Made by a program: the position numbers and the translations under genes. This document shows, in pieces, positions 31,706 to 40,707 of a DNA stretch of 64,000 nt (the first letter of the stretch is position 1; every line of letters starts with the position of its first letter). The DNA comes from FEB-25 sp963726315 (GTDB lineage Bacteria > Chloroflexota > Anaerolineae > Anaerolineales > UBA4823): assembly GCA_963726315.1 (NCBI GenBank), contig CAVSBZ010000001.1:1-64000 (forward strand). Reading direction: 5' to 3'. The notes under the pieces were generated by a model. The model saw only the letters and a program-made list of their open reading frames with translations. It was not told the DNA's origin and made no database searches.

Positions 31706-32962
31706 ATGCTGCTTCACTCTGCCTCCCAACTGCTTACAATCGCCGGCGCGCCCCAGCGTGGGCATGACCTCGGTCAATTAGGCATCATCCCGGATGGTGC
31801 TGTTCTGTTCAAGGATGGAAAAATCCTCGCCGTAAGCACCACCGCTGACCTGTGCCAGACTTATCCCCAAGAAGAGACTATGGACGCAGGAGGTCATGTA
31901 ATCATGCCGGGTTTTGTTGACCCGCACACTCACCTGCTGTGGGTAGGCGACCGGGCGGCCGAGTTCGAGATGCGTCTGGAAGGTAAGACGTACCTGGAGA
32001 TCCTGGCTGCCGGCGGTGGCATCCTTTCCACAGTGCGCCTCACCCGCCAGGCTTCCCTCGAGATGCTGATGACTGAGACCCGTCCCCGCCTGCGAGAAAT
32101 GCTCGCTCACGGTACTACCACCGCCGAAGCCAAGACAGGGTACGGTCTGCAAACTGAGACAGAGCTGCGCATGCTGCAAGCATTGCTACTCCTGGATGCG
32201 GAAGGTCCAGTGGATATCGCCCCCAGCTTCCTGGGCGCCCATGCCATTCCTCCCGAGTACAAAGACGACCCGAATGGCTATACCATCCACCTATGCGCTG
32301 AAATGCTCCCTGCCGTACGACAGTGGTGGGAGGCCCACCTTCCCGACCGCGTGCTGCCCTTCGTGGATGTGTTCTGCGAAACTGGCGCTTTCAGCCTTGA
32401 ACAGACCCGCCGCATCTTGGAGACGGCTAAATCCTTGTGCTTCCCGCTCAAGGTGCATGTCGACGAGTTCGACAACCTGGGGGGAGCCAGCCTGGCGACT
32501 GAATTGGGGGCTGTCTCTGCCGACCACCTGGTGAGGACCTCAGCTGCTGACATCTCTGCCCTGGCGCGTTCAGGTACAGTTGCCGTGGCGCTACCCTGCA
32601 CTCCCTTCGGCCTGGCTGAGCGTGAATACACCCCTGCCCGAGCCATCGTCGATGCAGGCGGATTGCTAGCGCTTGCAACCGACCTCAACCCCGGAACTGC
32701 CTGGGGCGGTGATATGCAGTTCACCATCGCCCTCGCCTGCCGCTACCTGCGCCTCACCCCTGCTCAGGCGATCGTTGCGGCTACACTCAACGCCGCTGCA
32801 GCTATCAACCGGGCTGATCGGATTGGCTCCCTCGAACCGGGCAAGCAAGCTGACCTGCTTATCCTCAACGTCTCGGATTACCGCCAACTGGGCTACCGCT
32901 TTGCCGCCAACCTGGTACAGACGGTAATCAAAAAAGGTGAAGTCGTATTTCACCAATTGTAG
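31706..32962 (+). CDS. hutI: Imidazolonepropionase
   Basis: An amidohydrolase that opens imidazolonepropionate to N-formimidoylglutamate in histidine breakdown. The 418 residues show the metal motif PHTHLLWVGDRAAEFEMRL, the characteristic GGGILSTVRLTR, KVHVDEFDNLGG, SADHLVRT and ATDLNPGTAWGGDMQF. CAGGAG precedes the ATG. No hutH, hutU or formiminoglutamate hydrolase gene is in the window, so the other pathway steps, if present, are encoded elsewhere. Confidence 0.95.
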   Translation: MLLHSASQLLTIAGAPQRGHDLGQLGIIPDGAVLFKDGKILAVSTTADLCQTYPQEETMDAGGHVIMPGFVDPHTHLLWVGDRAAEFEMRLEGKTYLEILAAGGGILSTVRLTRQASLEMLMTETRPRLREMLAHGTTTAEAKTGYGLQTETELRMLQALLLLDAEGPVDIAPSFLGAHAIPPEYKDDPNGYTIHLCAEMLPAVRQWWEAHLPDRVLPFVDVFCETGAFSLEQTRRILETAKSLCFPLKVHVDEFDNLGGASLATELGAVSADHLVRTSAADISALARSGTVAVALPCTPFGLAEREYTPARAIVDAGGLLALATDLNPGTAWGGDMQFTIALACRYLRLTPAQAIVAATLNAAAAINRADRIGSLEPGKQADLLILNVSDYRQLGYRFAANLVQTVIKKGEVVFHQL

Positions 32963-33189
32963 ATTGAGCTCGTATTTTTTTTTACGATAACCAACAATAA
33001 ATGCCAATACCAGGTCCAGAACTGTCATAGGTAAAGCGCCCGGGACGCAGGGGATAATTCCAATCCAAATCATTAAATCCCTCCCCTGCGCCCCTACAAC
33101 AATTGCAGGCTGGTTGATGGTGACCATCCCCTAAAATATATTAACTGATTACCTGGTCCGAAACCCAACAATCGAAAGCGAGAAACCCG

Positions 33190-33873
33190 ATGCCCACCAA
33201 CCCCATCAAGCTCAGCCCTTCTGACCTCACCTTCCTGTGGGACGAATGCCCACGCTGCTTCTACCTCAAGCACGTTCATAGCATCACGCGGCCGGCCGCC
33301 CCTTTCCCATCAGTCTTTGGCGCCATCGACCGCCTGATGAAAGCCCACTACGCTGGACGCCCAGCGACTGAGATCGTTCCATCCCTACCGCCCGGGACGA
33401 TCAGCGTTTCCGAGAAGTGGATTGAATCGGTCCCCGTGGAGATTGTAGGTCACTCCTTGAACTGCTTCTTTAGGGGCAGGGTGGACGCGATGATCGACTT
33501 CGAAGATGGCTCTCATGGTATTGTCGACTTCAAGACCTCCGAGCCTAAACCCAGTCAAATCCCCTTCTACAGCCGCCAACTGCACGCTTATGCATATGCC
33601 TTCGAGCATCCCGCCCCCGGCAAACTGGGGCTTAGCCCCATCTCCAGGATGGGTTTGCTGGTGGAAGCCCCGCACGCCACATGGGTCGCCACCACAGAGG
33701 AGATTAACTTCCATTTCACCACCACCTGGTTGGAGATCCCTTATTATGAGGATGGTTTCCTACAATTCATTGACCAGGTCCTTTCTCTGCTCGAGCTGCC
33801 CGAACCCCCGCCCGCTAATGAGAAATGTGCTTATTGCCAATACCGCCAGCATGCGCGTGAGCACGGGCTGTGA
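33190..33873 (+). CDS. PD-(D/E)XK nuclease, Cas4/AddB-like
   Basis: A 227-residue RecB/Cas4-type nuclease. It has an N-terminal LSPSDLTFLWDECPRCFYLK with a C-x2-C pair (about 20-23), the nuclease core GRVDAMIDFEDG and GIVDFKTS (about 97-118), the QLHAYAYAFEH helix and a C-terminal CAYCQYR pair. Four cysteines placed this way suggest a [4Fe-4S] cluster as in Cas4 and AddB. No cas genes, CRISPR repeats or addA/recB partner are adjacent, so a CRISPR role is not supported. The ATG lacks a clear Shine-Dalgarno. Confidence 0.85.
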   Translation: MPTNPIKLSPSDLTFLWDECPRCFYLKHVHSITRPAAPFPSVFGAIDRLMKAHYAGRPATEIVPSLPPGTISVSEKWIESVPVEIVGHSLNCFFRGRVDAMIDFEDGSHGIVDFKTSEPKPSQIPFYSRQLHAYAYAFEHPAPGKLGLSPISRMGLLVEAPHATWVATTEEINFHFTTTWLEIPYYEDGFLQFIDQVLSLLELPEPPPANEKCAYCQYRQHAREHGL

Positions 33874-34021
33874 TTGGGTGACTGCTCCTGTTCGGCGCTG
33901 AGTCACTGATGAAGGTGATAACCCAGAAACCTCGCGAAAACTACTGGGGTAATTCGTCTTTATAGGTAAGGTTTGAGATTTAACCAACCAGATCAGATAT
34001 CATAAGGAAGACAGCAATATC

Positions 34022-34050
34022 TTGTATATCCTGTGTTTTTGATGTATATT
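34022..34050 (+). promoter_or_regulatory. Candidate promoter of the ABC exporter operon
   Basis: TTGTAT, a 17-base spacer and TATATT, 68 bases before the ATG of the ATPase gene. Confidence 0.55.
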
Positions 34051-34118
34051 AATTGAGATAGGCAACCAATAATCCAAGATCGTATAAACAACTAAAAAAT
34101 TAATAAGGTGGTGAAACC

Positions 34119-35063
34119 ATGCCCCCAATGCTCGAAGTACAAAACCTGGTTAAAAAGTTCGCTGACTTGACTGCAGTGGACGGTGTCTCGTTTGATATCC
34201 AGGCAGGTGAAGTCTTTAGCTTACTGGGACCGAATGGTGCCGGGAAAACCACAACCATTTCGATGCTCTCATGCTTGCTGGAACCAACCAGCGGCGACGC
34301 CATGATCAACGGTCACTCCGTCACCAAAGAGGCGTTGGAAGTCAAGCGCATTATCGGGGTTGTGCCGCAGGAGATCGCCCTTTACGAGGAGCTCAGCGCA
34401 CGCGAAAACCTGACCTTTTGGGGACAGATGTACGGTCTGGGGGGTAATAACCTCAAGACTCGGGTGAGCGAAGTGCTGGAGCAAATCGGGTTGACCGAGC
34501 GCGCCAAGGACAGGATCAAGACTTATTCGGGCGGTATGAAACGGCGAGTAAATATCGGCGTTGGGCTGCTGCATAAGCCACTGTTGCTGTTTATGGATGA
34601 ACCCACGGTCGGCATCGACCCGCAAAGCCGCCGCAGCATCCTTGACTCGGTCAAGGAGCTGAACAAAGACGGCATGACGGTACTCTATACAACGCATTAC
34701 ATGGAGGAAGCCGAAGAGCTCTCCCATCGGGTGGGGATCGTCGACCAGGGTAAGATGATTGCCATTGGCACCCAGAAGGAACTGACCCAGCTCGTTGGCG
34801 AGAACGAGACCCTGCGACTACACATGGGAGAGAACGTCGATATGCAGCCGTTGATGGACGCTTTGAAAGAACTGCCCCAAGTGATCCACGTCAGCGCTAC
34901 AGACAATATGGTGGTGCTGATGGTACCCGAAGCGGATGATGCCCTGCCACCTGTGCTGGGTAAAGCCGACCGGCTGGGTTATAAAATTCGCTCCGTCGAT
35001 ATCCAGGAACCCAACCTGGAGGCGGTATTCCTGAAACTCACAGGAAAGGCACTCAGGGATTGA
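34119..35063 (+). CDS. ABC-2 type transporter ATP-binding protein
   Basis: A 314-residue ATPase with Walker A GPNGAGKT (about 40-47), the Q-loop VPQEIALYEELSARENL, signature YSGGMKRR, Walker B LLLFMDEPTVGID and the H-loop TTHYMEEAEEL. A C-terminal domain of about 90 residues follows, as in DRA-type drug or polymer exporters. It powers the two permeases encoded next. AAGGTGGTGAAACC precedes the ATG. Confidence 0.95.
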   Translation: MPPMLEVQNLVKKFADLTAVDGVSFDIQAGEVFSLLGPNGAGKTTTISMLSCLLEPTSGDAMINGHSVTKEALEVKRIIGVVPQEIALYEELSARENLTFWGQMYGLGGNNLKTRVSEVLEQIGLTERAKDRIKTYSGGMKRRVNIGVGLLHKPLLLFMDEPTVGIDPQSRRSILDSVKELNKDGMTVLYTTHYMEEAEELSHRVGIVDQGKMIAIGTQKELTQLVGENETLRLHMGENVDMQPLMDALKELPQVIHVSATDNMVVLMVPEADDALPPVLGKADRLGYKIRSVDIQEPNLEAVFLKLTGKALRD

Positions 35064-35219
35064 CCATCTCACCCTGACCATTGAATGGTGTGTACATAAT
35101 ACCGGATCTGGATGCCTGATTGCAGTCATCAGCAATGTGAGAGGCGGTATGAAGTCTGAGTATATCCATGAGGAGTTGTCCGCGGTGTGCCAAAGGCGAT
35201 CAATAAACGAGGTACGCAT

Positions 35220-36455
35220 ATGAAAAAAATCCTCCAGATTGGTTGGAAAGACTTACGGGTGATCTTTCGAGATCGGGCGGCGTTGATCTTAATGCTTTTA
35301 GCGCCCTTTGTGCTAACAGTTGCCATGGGACTGGTAACCGGGTCACTAGGCAGCTCCAGCAGTGGTATCGAAAAGGTGTCGGTGGTGGTAGTCAACCTTG
35401 ACCAGGGCGATCTGGGCAACTTGCTGGTGGGAGTACTTAAATCTCCAGATCTCAGCCAATTGCTTGCTGTGCAAGAAAATAGTGATGTTGTTGCTGCGCG
35501 CGCCCTGGTGGATACCAATAAAACCGCAGCAATAGTAATCATCCCGGATGGCTTCAGCACCAGTATGATTCCAGAAAATGGAGCGGCAACAGCAAAGCAG
35601 ATCGAGGTATATAAGAACCCCAGCCGGACGATCGGCGCGGGTATCGTACAAACAATTGTCGAGGATTTCCTCAACCAAGTTGAGACGCGGAATATCGGTG
35701 GGCAGGTGGCTATGCAGCAGCTTGTCGCCAGTGGCCTGGTGCCCCCGCAGCAGATTGCCCAAGCCGCCAACCAGATATACACACGACTGGCAAACGACCC
35801 ATACGTTTTGCAAGTCTTGACGCTAAACACCAAACAAGCCGCGGCAGGCGAAGAGCAGAACCTTTTAATATTTCTCGCTCCCGGTTTCGCCCTGCTGTTC
35901 CTGATGTACACCGTCAGCCTGGGGGGTAAATCTCTGCTCACCGAGCGCCAGGAAGGCACCCTGACCCGTTTGATGAGCACACCGATCCGGTCCAGCCAGG
36001 TGCTGGTAGGTAAGATGACCGGTACATACATGATCGGACTGGCGCAAATGACGATATTAATTGGAGCCAGCGCCTTGCTGTTGGGGCTGAGATGGGGGGA
36101 TCCGTTGGCTTTGGTTGTATTGTTGATCACTGCGGTAGCTGCCGCAACCGGTTGGGGTATGCTGCTGGCAGCACTGTCCAATAGCCCGAACCAGGTGTCT
36201 TCCATCGGGATGGCGATGACCCTGCTGTTCGGGTTGGTGGGAGGCAGCTTTTTTGGAGGTACACTCACTGGCGTGATTGGCTACATCGGCATGCTCACCC
36301 CAAATTACTGGGGGCAGAAAGGGTTTAACACCCTGGCGAACGGCGGAAATCTGCAGGACCTGCTCCCGGTTTATGCTGCCCTGCTGGTGATGGCGGCTAT
36401 CTTGCTGTTGATATCGGTCTCGATTTTCCGTAGAAAGGGTTTGCTGAAAAGGTAA
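35220..36455 (+). CDS. ABC-2 type transporter permease
   Basis: A 411-residue permease of the ABC-2/YhgE-like class: one N-terminal membrane helix (about 20-42), a large extracytoplasmic domain (about 45-220) and five or six C-terminal helices including LTERQEGTLTRLMSTPI, the typical cytosolic coupling segment. GAGGT precedes the ATG; a longer in-frame start exists 33 bases earlier. The next permease starts 15 bases after the stop, so they probably form a heterodimer with the preceding ATPase. Confidence 0.92.
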   Translation: MKKILQIGWKDLRVIFRDRAALILMLLAPFVLTVAMGLVTGSLGSSSSGIEKVSVVVVNLDQGDLGNLLVGVLKSPDLSQLLAVQENSDVVAARALVDTNKTAAIVIIPDGFSTSMIPENGAATAKQIEVYKNPSRTIGAGIVQTIVEDFLNQVETRNIGGQVAMQQLVASGLVPPQQIAQAANQIYTRLANDPYVLQVLTLNTKQAAAGEEQNLLIFLAPGFALLFLMYTVSLGGKSLLTERQEGTLTRLMSTPIRSSQVLVGKMTGTYMIGLAQMTILIGASALLLGLRWGDPLALVVLLITAVAAATGWGMLLAALSNSPNQVSSIGMAMTLLFGLVGGSFFGGTLTGVIGYIGMLTPNYWGQKGFNTLANGGNLQDLLPVYAALLVMAAILLLISVSIFRRKGLLKR

Positions 36456-36470
36456 GGCAGGAGAGACACC

Positions 36471-37673
36471 ATGTTTAAAATTATCGCCATCGCTTTTAAA
36501 GACATAAAGATCCGCAGCAGTGGGAAAACTGAGTTGTTATTTTTTCTTATCCTACCGCTTGTATTTACAATACTCCTTTCTGGGATGTTTTTCGGCAGTG
36601 GGTCAAACAAGATAGTGATGGTGGTGGTGGATGAAGACAATACCACGCTCTCCGGCGAGCTGGTGAGCTTGTTGAAAGCTTCTGCTGTTGTTGCACCATC
36701 CCTGATGACGCTTGAGAATGGCCAGAATGCCTTTGACAACAACGATGCCTCAGCTATCCTTATCATTCCCAGCGGAATGGAAGCCGGTCTTAAAGCAGGC
36801 CAGATGGTAGCATTGGATTTTAACCTGGACCCATCCAACAACAATGGCCTCGCCGTCCAGCAGGAAGTGAAAAAGGTCATCAGCCAGATTGCCCGCAGCG
36901 TGATAGCAGCCAACATCAGTGTGGGGGAAGCCGACCTGGTCATGCCCTTCGCGGATGCAGCGCTACGCCAGGCGTATTATGACCAGAGCCTGGTGGCGGC
37001 ACAGCAGCAGTCTGCCAATACACCGACCCGCATCATCATCACCCAACCAGAGAACACGCTGAAAGCTCAAAACCAGCAAGAAGCACAAGCTGCCCAAGCG
37101 TCTGCCGGTCAGCTCATTATCTGGGTCTTTATACCCCTGCTGGGCACCAGTGAGCTGATGGCGTTTGAGCGTGTGTGGGGCACGCTGCGCCGCCTGGTGA
37201 CCACACCCACGCGCAAACCGACCTTCCTGCTGGGGATGATCACCGGTCAATTCAGCTACGGCCTCGTCCAGATGCTCATGCTGGTGGTGATTGGGGTGCT
37301 GCTGCTCAAAGTACCTTGGGGACAAAACCCACTGGCGCTGCTGGCATTGCTCGTCAGCTTTGGCCTGGCAGCGGTGGCGATGGGCACCATGTTGGGTACC
37401 TTTACCCGGACCCCCAGCCAGGCCAGCGGTTTGAGCATCGCCTTGGGGATGGTGATGGGGCTGCTGGGCGGCTGTATGCTGCCGCTCGAGGTGTTCCCAC
37501 CAGCGGTCGCCAATGCGGCCAAAATCCTGCCAACCACGTGGGCGATGATGGGGATGACCCAGCTGACCGTGTATAACGCAGGTTTTTTGCAGATCCTGCC
37601 TTATGCTGCCGTATTGTTAGGCTTCGCGCTGGTGTTCTTCGTGGTAGGGATTTTAAGGTTCCGCTACGAGTAG
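36471..37673 (+). CDS. ABC-2 type transporter permease (second subunit)
   Basis: A 400-residue permease with the same plan as its neighbour: a first helix at about 20-40, an extracytoplasmic domain to about 205 and C-terminal helices with FERVWGTLRRLVTTPTRKP as the coupling segment. GCAGGAGAG precedes the ATG. Substrate unknown; drugs, lipids or peptides are typical for this layout. Confidence 0.92.
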   Translation: MFKIIAIAFKDIKIRSSGKTELLFFLILPLVFTILLSGMFFGSGSNKIVMVVVDEDNTTLSGELVSLLKASAVVAPSLMTLENGQNAFDNNDASAILIIPSGMEAGLKAGQMVALDFNLDPSNNNGLAVQQEVKKVISQIARSVIAANISVGEADLVMPFADAALRQAYYDQSLVAAQQQSANTPTRIIITQPENTLKAQNQQEAQAAQASAGQLIIWVFIPLLGTSELMAFERVWGTLRRLVTTPTRKPTFLLGMITGQFSYGLVQMLMLVVIGVLLLKVPWGQNPLALLALLVSFGLAAVAMGTMLGTFTRTPSQASGLSIALGMVMGLLGGCMLPLEVFPPAVANAAKILPTTWAMMGMTQLTVYNAGFLQILPYAAVLLGFALVFFVVGILRFRYE

Positions 37674-37977
37674 GGATGGCTGAGTCTCATTTCACTCGGG
37701 GCAGACAATCTGGAAGACCATAATGCTCCCCCAAAAAACCTGGGGGGATTTCGTAATGACTAACTTTTTAAGGACTGATTGCCACGTCCAAGCAGACCAT
37801 TGCTACTCGCAATGATCGATGATTTTAGAAATAATCGGTTGAGATTTCCGAAGTGCGTGTTTACGTAGATTTAAGATTTCTCATTATTAAAACACCAGGG
37901 ACTTTCACCATCTGTCCCTGGTGTTGGAAGGTACATTATTACGAAGCGCTTCGCTTGCTGGGGTTAGTTTTTACCCG
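37674..37977. other. 304-nt convergent intergenic region
   Basis: Between the exporter operon and the M23 gene. It holds a weak C-run/G-run hairpin (37728-37747) that could end the exporter transcript and a strong stem-loop serving the minus-strand gene. No ORF is supported. Confidence 0.6.
37886..37925 (-). terminator. Terminator of the LysM-M23 gene
   Basis: AACACCAGGGAC and GTCCCTGGTGTT form a perfect 12-bp stem with an 11-nt loop. On the minus strand it is followed by TTAATAATG after the final TT of the stem, a partial T-tract. Confidence 0.75.
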
Positions 37978-38370
37978 TTACGGCAGGAAGTTCCACGGGT
38001 TCACCTTGCCATAGCTCTCATTCAGCATCTCGAAGTGCAGGTGAGGTCCAGAAGAATTGCCAGTACTGCCAAAGTAACCAATAACGTCGCCCTGGTAAAC
38101 GCTCTGCCCGCAACCGACATTCAGTACACTCATATGGGCGTAGAGGGTCTGCCATCCGCCATCATGGTCGATCACCACCACGTTGCCGTAACCCCAATTA
38201 TTCCATCCGGCATATACGATCACACCATTATCGGAGGCGTAAATGGCGTCACCCAATGCTCCAGCTATATCGATGCCAAAGTGGTTGGTGGAGGGGGAAT
38301 AATCGTAACCCGATAGCCGATGGTTGTTAGCCGGCCAGATGAAAGCCCCCGTTCCCACCGCCCCATCCAC
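37978..38370 (-). CDS. LysM-M23 peptidase, C-terminal M23 part (frameshifted)
   Basis: The M23/LytM metallo-endopeptidase domain: NHFGIDIAGALGDAIYA with the first metal ligands, GNVVVIDHDGGWQTLYAHMS and GPHLHFEM. Such enzymes cut peptidoglycan cross-links. The nominal GTG start is not credible: the frame is open about 20 codons further 5' and reads RISRDNPGVAKILGPGSCG, the conserved run-up to this domain. It is the continuation of the LysM protein encoded just upstream; one missing C in the run at 38433-38435 (minus-strand CCC instead of CCCC) explains the break. Confidence 0.85.
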   Translation of the reverse strand: MDGAVGTGAFIWPANNHRLSGYDYSPSTNHFGIDIAGALGDAIYASDNGVIVYAGWNNWGYGNVVVIDHDGGWQTLYAHMSVLNVGCGQSVYQGDVIGYFGSTGNSSGPHLHFEMLNESYGKVNPWNFLP

Positions 38371-38405
38371 GATCGTGCCGCACGAGCCTGGACCGAGGAT
38401 TTTCG

Positions 38406-39209
38406 CTACGCCAGGATTATCGCGCGAGATTCGGGCGCGCTCCAGGTGACATACTCGCGGTGACCACCTGGGACAAACAGCATGGTGCCCGGTTCTATAT
38501 TGGGATGGGCAAAGTCACCCAGGGTAGCCGGGTCCAGATGGTTGCCCGCCCAGTTAATAATCACATCAGGCGTGACATTATAGCCATGCGCTACACCATT
38601 CAAACCCTCACCCGCCGACCAGCGGTGATAAGTGCCGTCCTCCGGCATGATGTTCAACACCACGCCGGGATTGATGTTGTGGGGGTCATCCGACAGGGTG
38701 TAGAAGTTGCCCCACAGGATGGTTTCGGGTTTCAAACCAAACATCTCGGCGATACCGAAGATGGTGTCGCCTTTTTGGATGGTATAGGTGGTGATCTCAG
38801 TGCGTGGGCGGGACGGGATGGTGGTATGGATCATCGCCATACGGAAGATGCCATGCTCATATCCAGTCCAGGCGGTTAAAAAGGGCGGCATGACCGCTGG
38901 GACGGCAGTAGGAGTGGGGGTAGGAGCCGGAGCTGCCAGGGCGGATTCTTGGGTTGGGTTGACATCAGGCTGCTGAAAATGGAAGTAGAAATAACGCATT
39001 CCCACCACTGCGAGCAGGATCAACGCCACCGTCAGGAAGGCGGTCCCGACGCGATAAACCGTCTCACCGAGACCCGCATGAGACAATCTGCCCGTGATCA
39101 ATTGTATCCAGCTTTCTTTGGCTGTACTTTCCCCAGGGGGAGCCGCTTTCGACTCCTTCACCTCTTCCTCGGCGGCTGGGAATTCGTCGAGATATGGGTC
39201 ATTTGACAT
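38406..39209 (-). CDS. LysM-M23 peptidase, N-terminal anchor and LysM part (frameshifted)
   Basis: The 267 residues comprise a cytosolic acidic N-terminus, one membrane helix (about 50-72), a Thr/Pro stalk (about 85-105) and a LysM domain (TTYTIQKGDTIFGIAEMFGL, about 140-190). A second LysM-like repeat follows (VAHGYNVTPDVIINWAGN). After PGGHREYVTWSAP the frame is lost and ends at a TAG. With the downstream M23 domain restored, the protein would be about 400 residues: a membrane-tethered cell-wall hydrolase. The ATG has no strong Shine-Dalgarno. Confidence 0.85.
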   Translation of the reverse strand: MSNDPYLDEFPAAEEEVKESKAAPPGESTAKESWIQLITGRLSHAGLGETVYRVGTAFLTVALILLAVVGMRYFYFHFQQPDVNPTQESALAAPAPTPTPTAVPAVMPPFLTAWTGYEHGIFRMAMIHTTIPSRPRTEITTYTIQKGDTIFGIAEMFGLKPETILWGNFYTLSDDPHNINPGVVLNIMPEDGTYHRWSAGEGLNGVAHGYNVTPDVIINWAGNHLDPATLGDFAHPNIEPGTMLFVPGGHREYVTWSAPESRAIILA

Positions 39210-39342
39210 GGTTTTTATTCCGAGGTTGCCTCCGGTATTATCGCCGGAAGCTGCTTCTCAAAGTGGTGAACCTCCGCAGGTTTGCATCATAACATCCCAA
39301 AGGACATGCGTCAAGTTACACAGATTAGGCCAGTTTAATGTC

Positions 39343-40689
39343 CTAGGGTTTGGTGACCTGGTTGATAGCAGCCTGGGCAGCGGCACGAGGCTCGCTTTGC
39401 GCTTTGAGCACATCCACCACGGCTTGCTGAAGGGCAGGTCCGAGGGTGGATACCAGGTCAACCGGGGGCATCAGCCGGGCGGAGGTGGAGATTTGCTGGA
39501 AAATCTCACTCTGCCCAGGGTCCGGCCAGCTTTGCAGCGCATCCAGGCGAGGCGGCAGGTATCCAGCAGCAGCGGTCCATTGAGCCTGGAAATCCTTGTC
39601 GCTCAGGTACTCAGCTAATTTAACGGCTAATATTCGACGTTCAGGGTCCTGACCAGCTAACGCCCAGCTGTAACCTGAAGCCAGGCTGTAAGGTGTTCCA
39701 TCCGGTGTGGGTAACGCAGCTGCTGCCAAGTCACCTGTTCCAGAAAGCTGGTGACCCAGATAGGTCGAGGCCCACGTAGCTGCCAGCGGATACTCGTTGC
39801 TCATAAACGCTTCCCAAACCTGGGCATCACTTGAATACTGGGTAAGCCAGTACGGCATCACCCCAGATTGGCTCCCGCGCTGGTCAAATTCGAGGGTCCT
39901 CGTCAGAGCAGCCTCGTCCAGGGTTGGCCGTCCTTGAGCATCCTGCACGCTTCCACCATCTGCCAGGTAAGTACCGAGGGTGAAGAAGGCTTGCGGGTCT
40001 GTGGCAGGGAATAGCAATACTTGTCCTAAGGAGAGGGCAGTCTCCAAGTCGGTAGGAGGGGTCTGAACTAAGGACGGATGATAGGCCAACAACATTGCAT
40101 CGCCGGCGAAGGGGATGCCATAGGTGCTGGATTGCACATGCGCCATCTGCCGGGCATACTCAAACCAGGTGCCGTCCTCCATAATGTTGGTCAGACCATC
40201 GTAGGGGTAAAGCAATCCTTTTAACGCGGCTGATTCCAACACGGGTCGCGGCAACAGGACCAGGTCAGGGAGCGCCAGGGGGGCAGCGACATTGGCAGCC
40301 ACAAGTGAATTGAGCAAACCTCCCGCGCCTTCCAGGGCTTTGGCTCTTACTTCCAGCCTGACGTCGGGGTTCTCGCTGGCAAATTCATCCAGGCGCGATT
40401 TGAGCAGCTTGCTGGCAGGGCTGTTCCCCTGGGGATCAAACTCGGGCGGGAGCCAGAGGCGCACCAGGCGTGCACCAACCGGCAAGGTTGGAACCACAAT
40501 TCCACCAGGTGGCAAGGGGGTGGGAGTCGCTACCGTCTCGAAGGGGAGGGCAGCGGTGGGTGACTGAATGCCTCCATTGGCAACTTGAGTGGCTTGTGAT
40601 CCGTTGCCAAAGCTGATGGGAAGGCCGGAGCAGCCCACCAATACCACCAGCAGCAAGACAGACAAGAATCGAAAAGAGTGTTGGTTCAT
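39343..40689 (-). CDS. Extracellular solute-binding lipoprotein
   Basis: A 448-residue lipoprotein: the signal peptide ends LLLVVLVGCSG (Cys about 20), followed by a Thr/Pro stalk to about 60. The domain after it is a family 1-type periplasmic binding fold (LKSRLDEFASENPDVRLEVRAK, PYWLTQYSSDAQVWEAFMSNEYPLA, YSLASGYSWALAGQDPE). No ABC permease or ATPase is adjacent, which is unusual for this class. It lies 18 bases after an M42 peptidase gene and is probably co-transcribed with three such peptidases, suggesting a peptide-related role by inference only. Confidence 0.85.
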   Translation of the reverse strand: MNQHSFRFLSVLLLVVLVGCSGLPISFGNGSQATQVANGGIQSPTAALPFETVATPTPLPPGGIVVPTLPVGARLVRLWLPPEFDPQGNSPASKLLKSRLDEFASENPDVRLEVRAKALEGAGGLLNSLVAANVAAPLALPDLVLLPRPVLESAALKGLLYPYDGLTNIMEDGTWFEYARQMAHVQSSTYGIPFAGDAMLLAYHPSLVQTPPTDLETALSLGQVLLFPATDPQAFFTLGTYLADGGSVQDAQGRPTLDEAALTRTLEFDQRGSQSGVMPYWLTQYSSDAQVWEAFMSNEYPLAATWASTYLGHQLSGTGDLAAAALPTPDGTPYSLASGYSWALAGQDPERRILAVKLAEYLSDKDFQAQWTAAAGYLPPRLDALQSWPDPGQSEIFQQISTSARLMPPVDLVSTLGPALQQAVVDVLKAQSEPRAAAQAAINQVTKP

Positions 40690-40707
40690 ACGCACAAATT
40701 ATGGAGC

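Noticed and set aside
35129..36268. 379-codon open frame on the minus strand opposite the first ABC permease
   Set aside because: The plus strand has a membrane-protein pattern, ribosome site and operon context. The minus frame is Ser/Thr/Arg-rich with no motif and is a mirror of hydrophobic codons.
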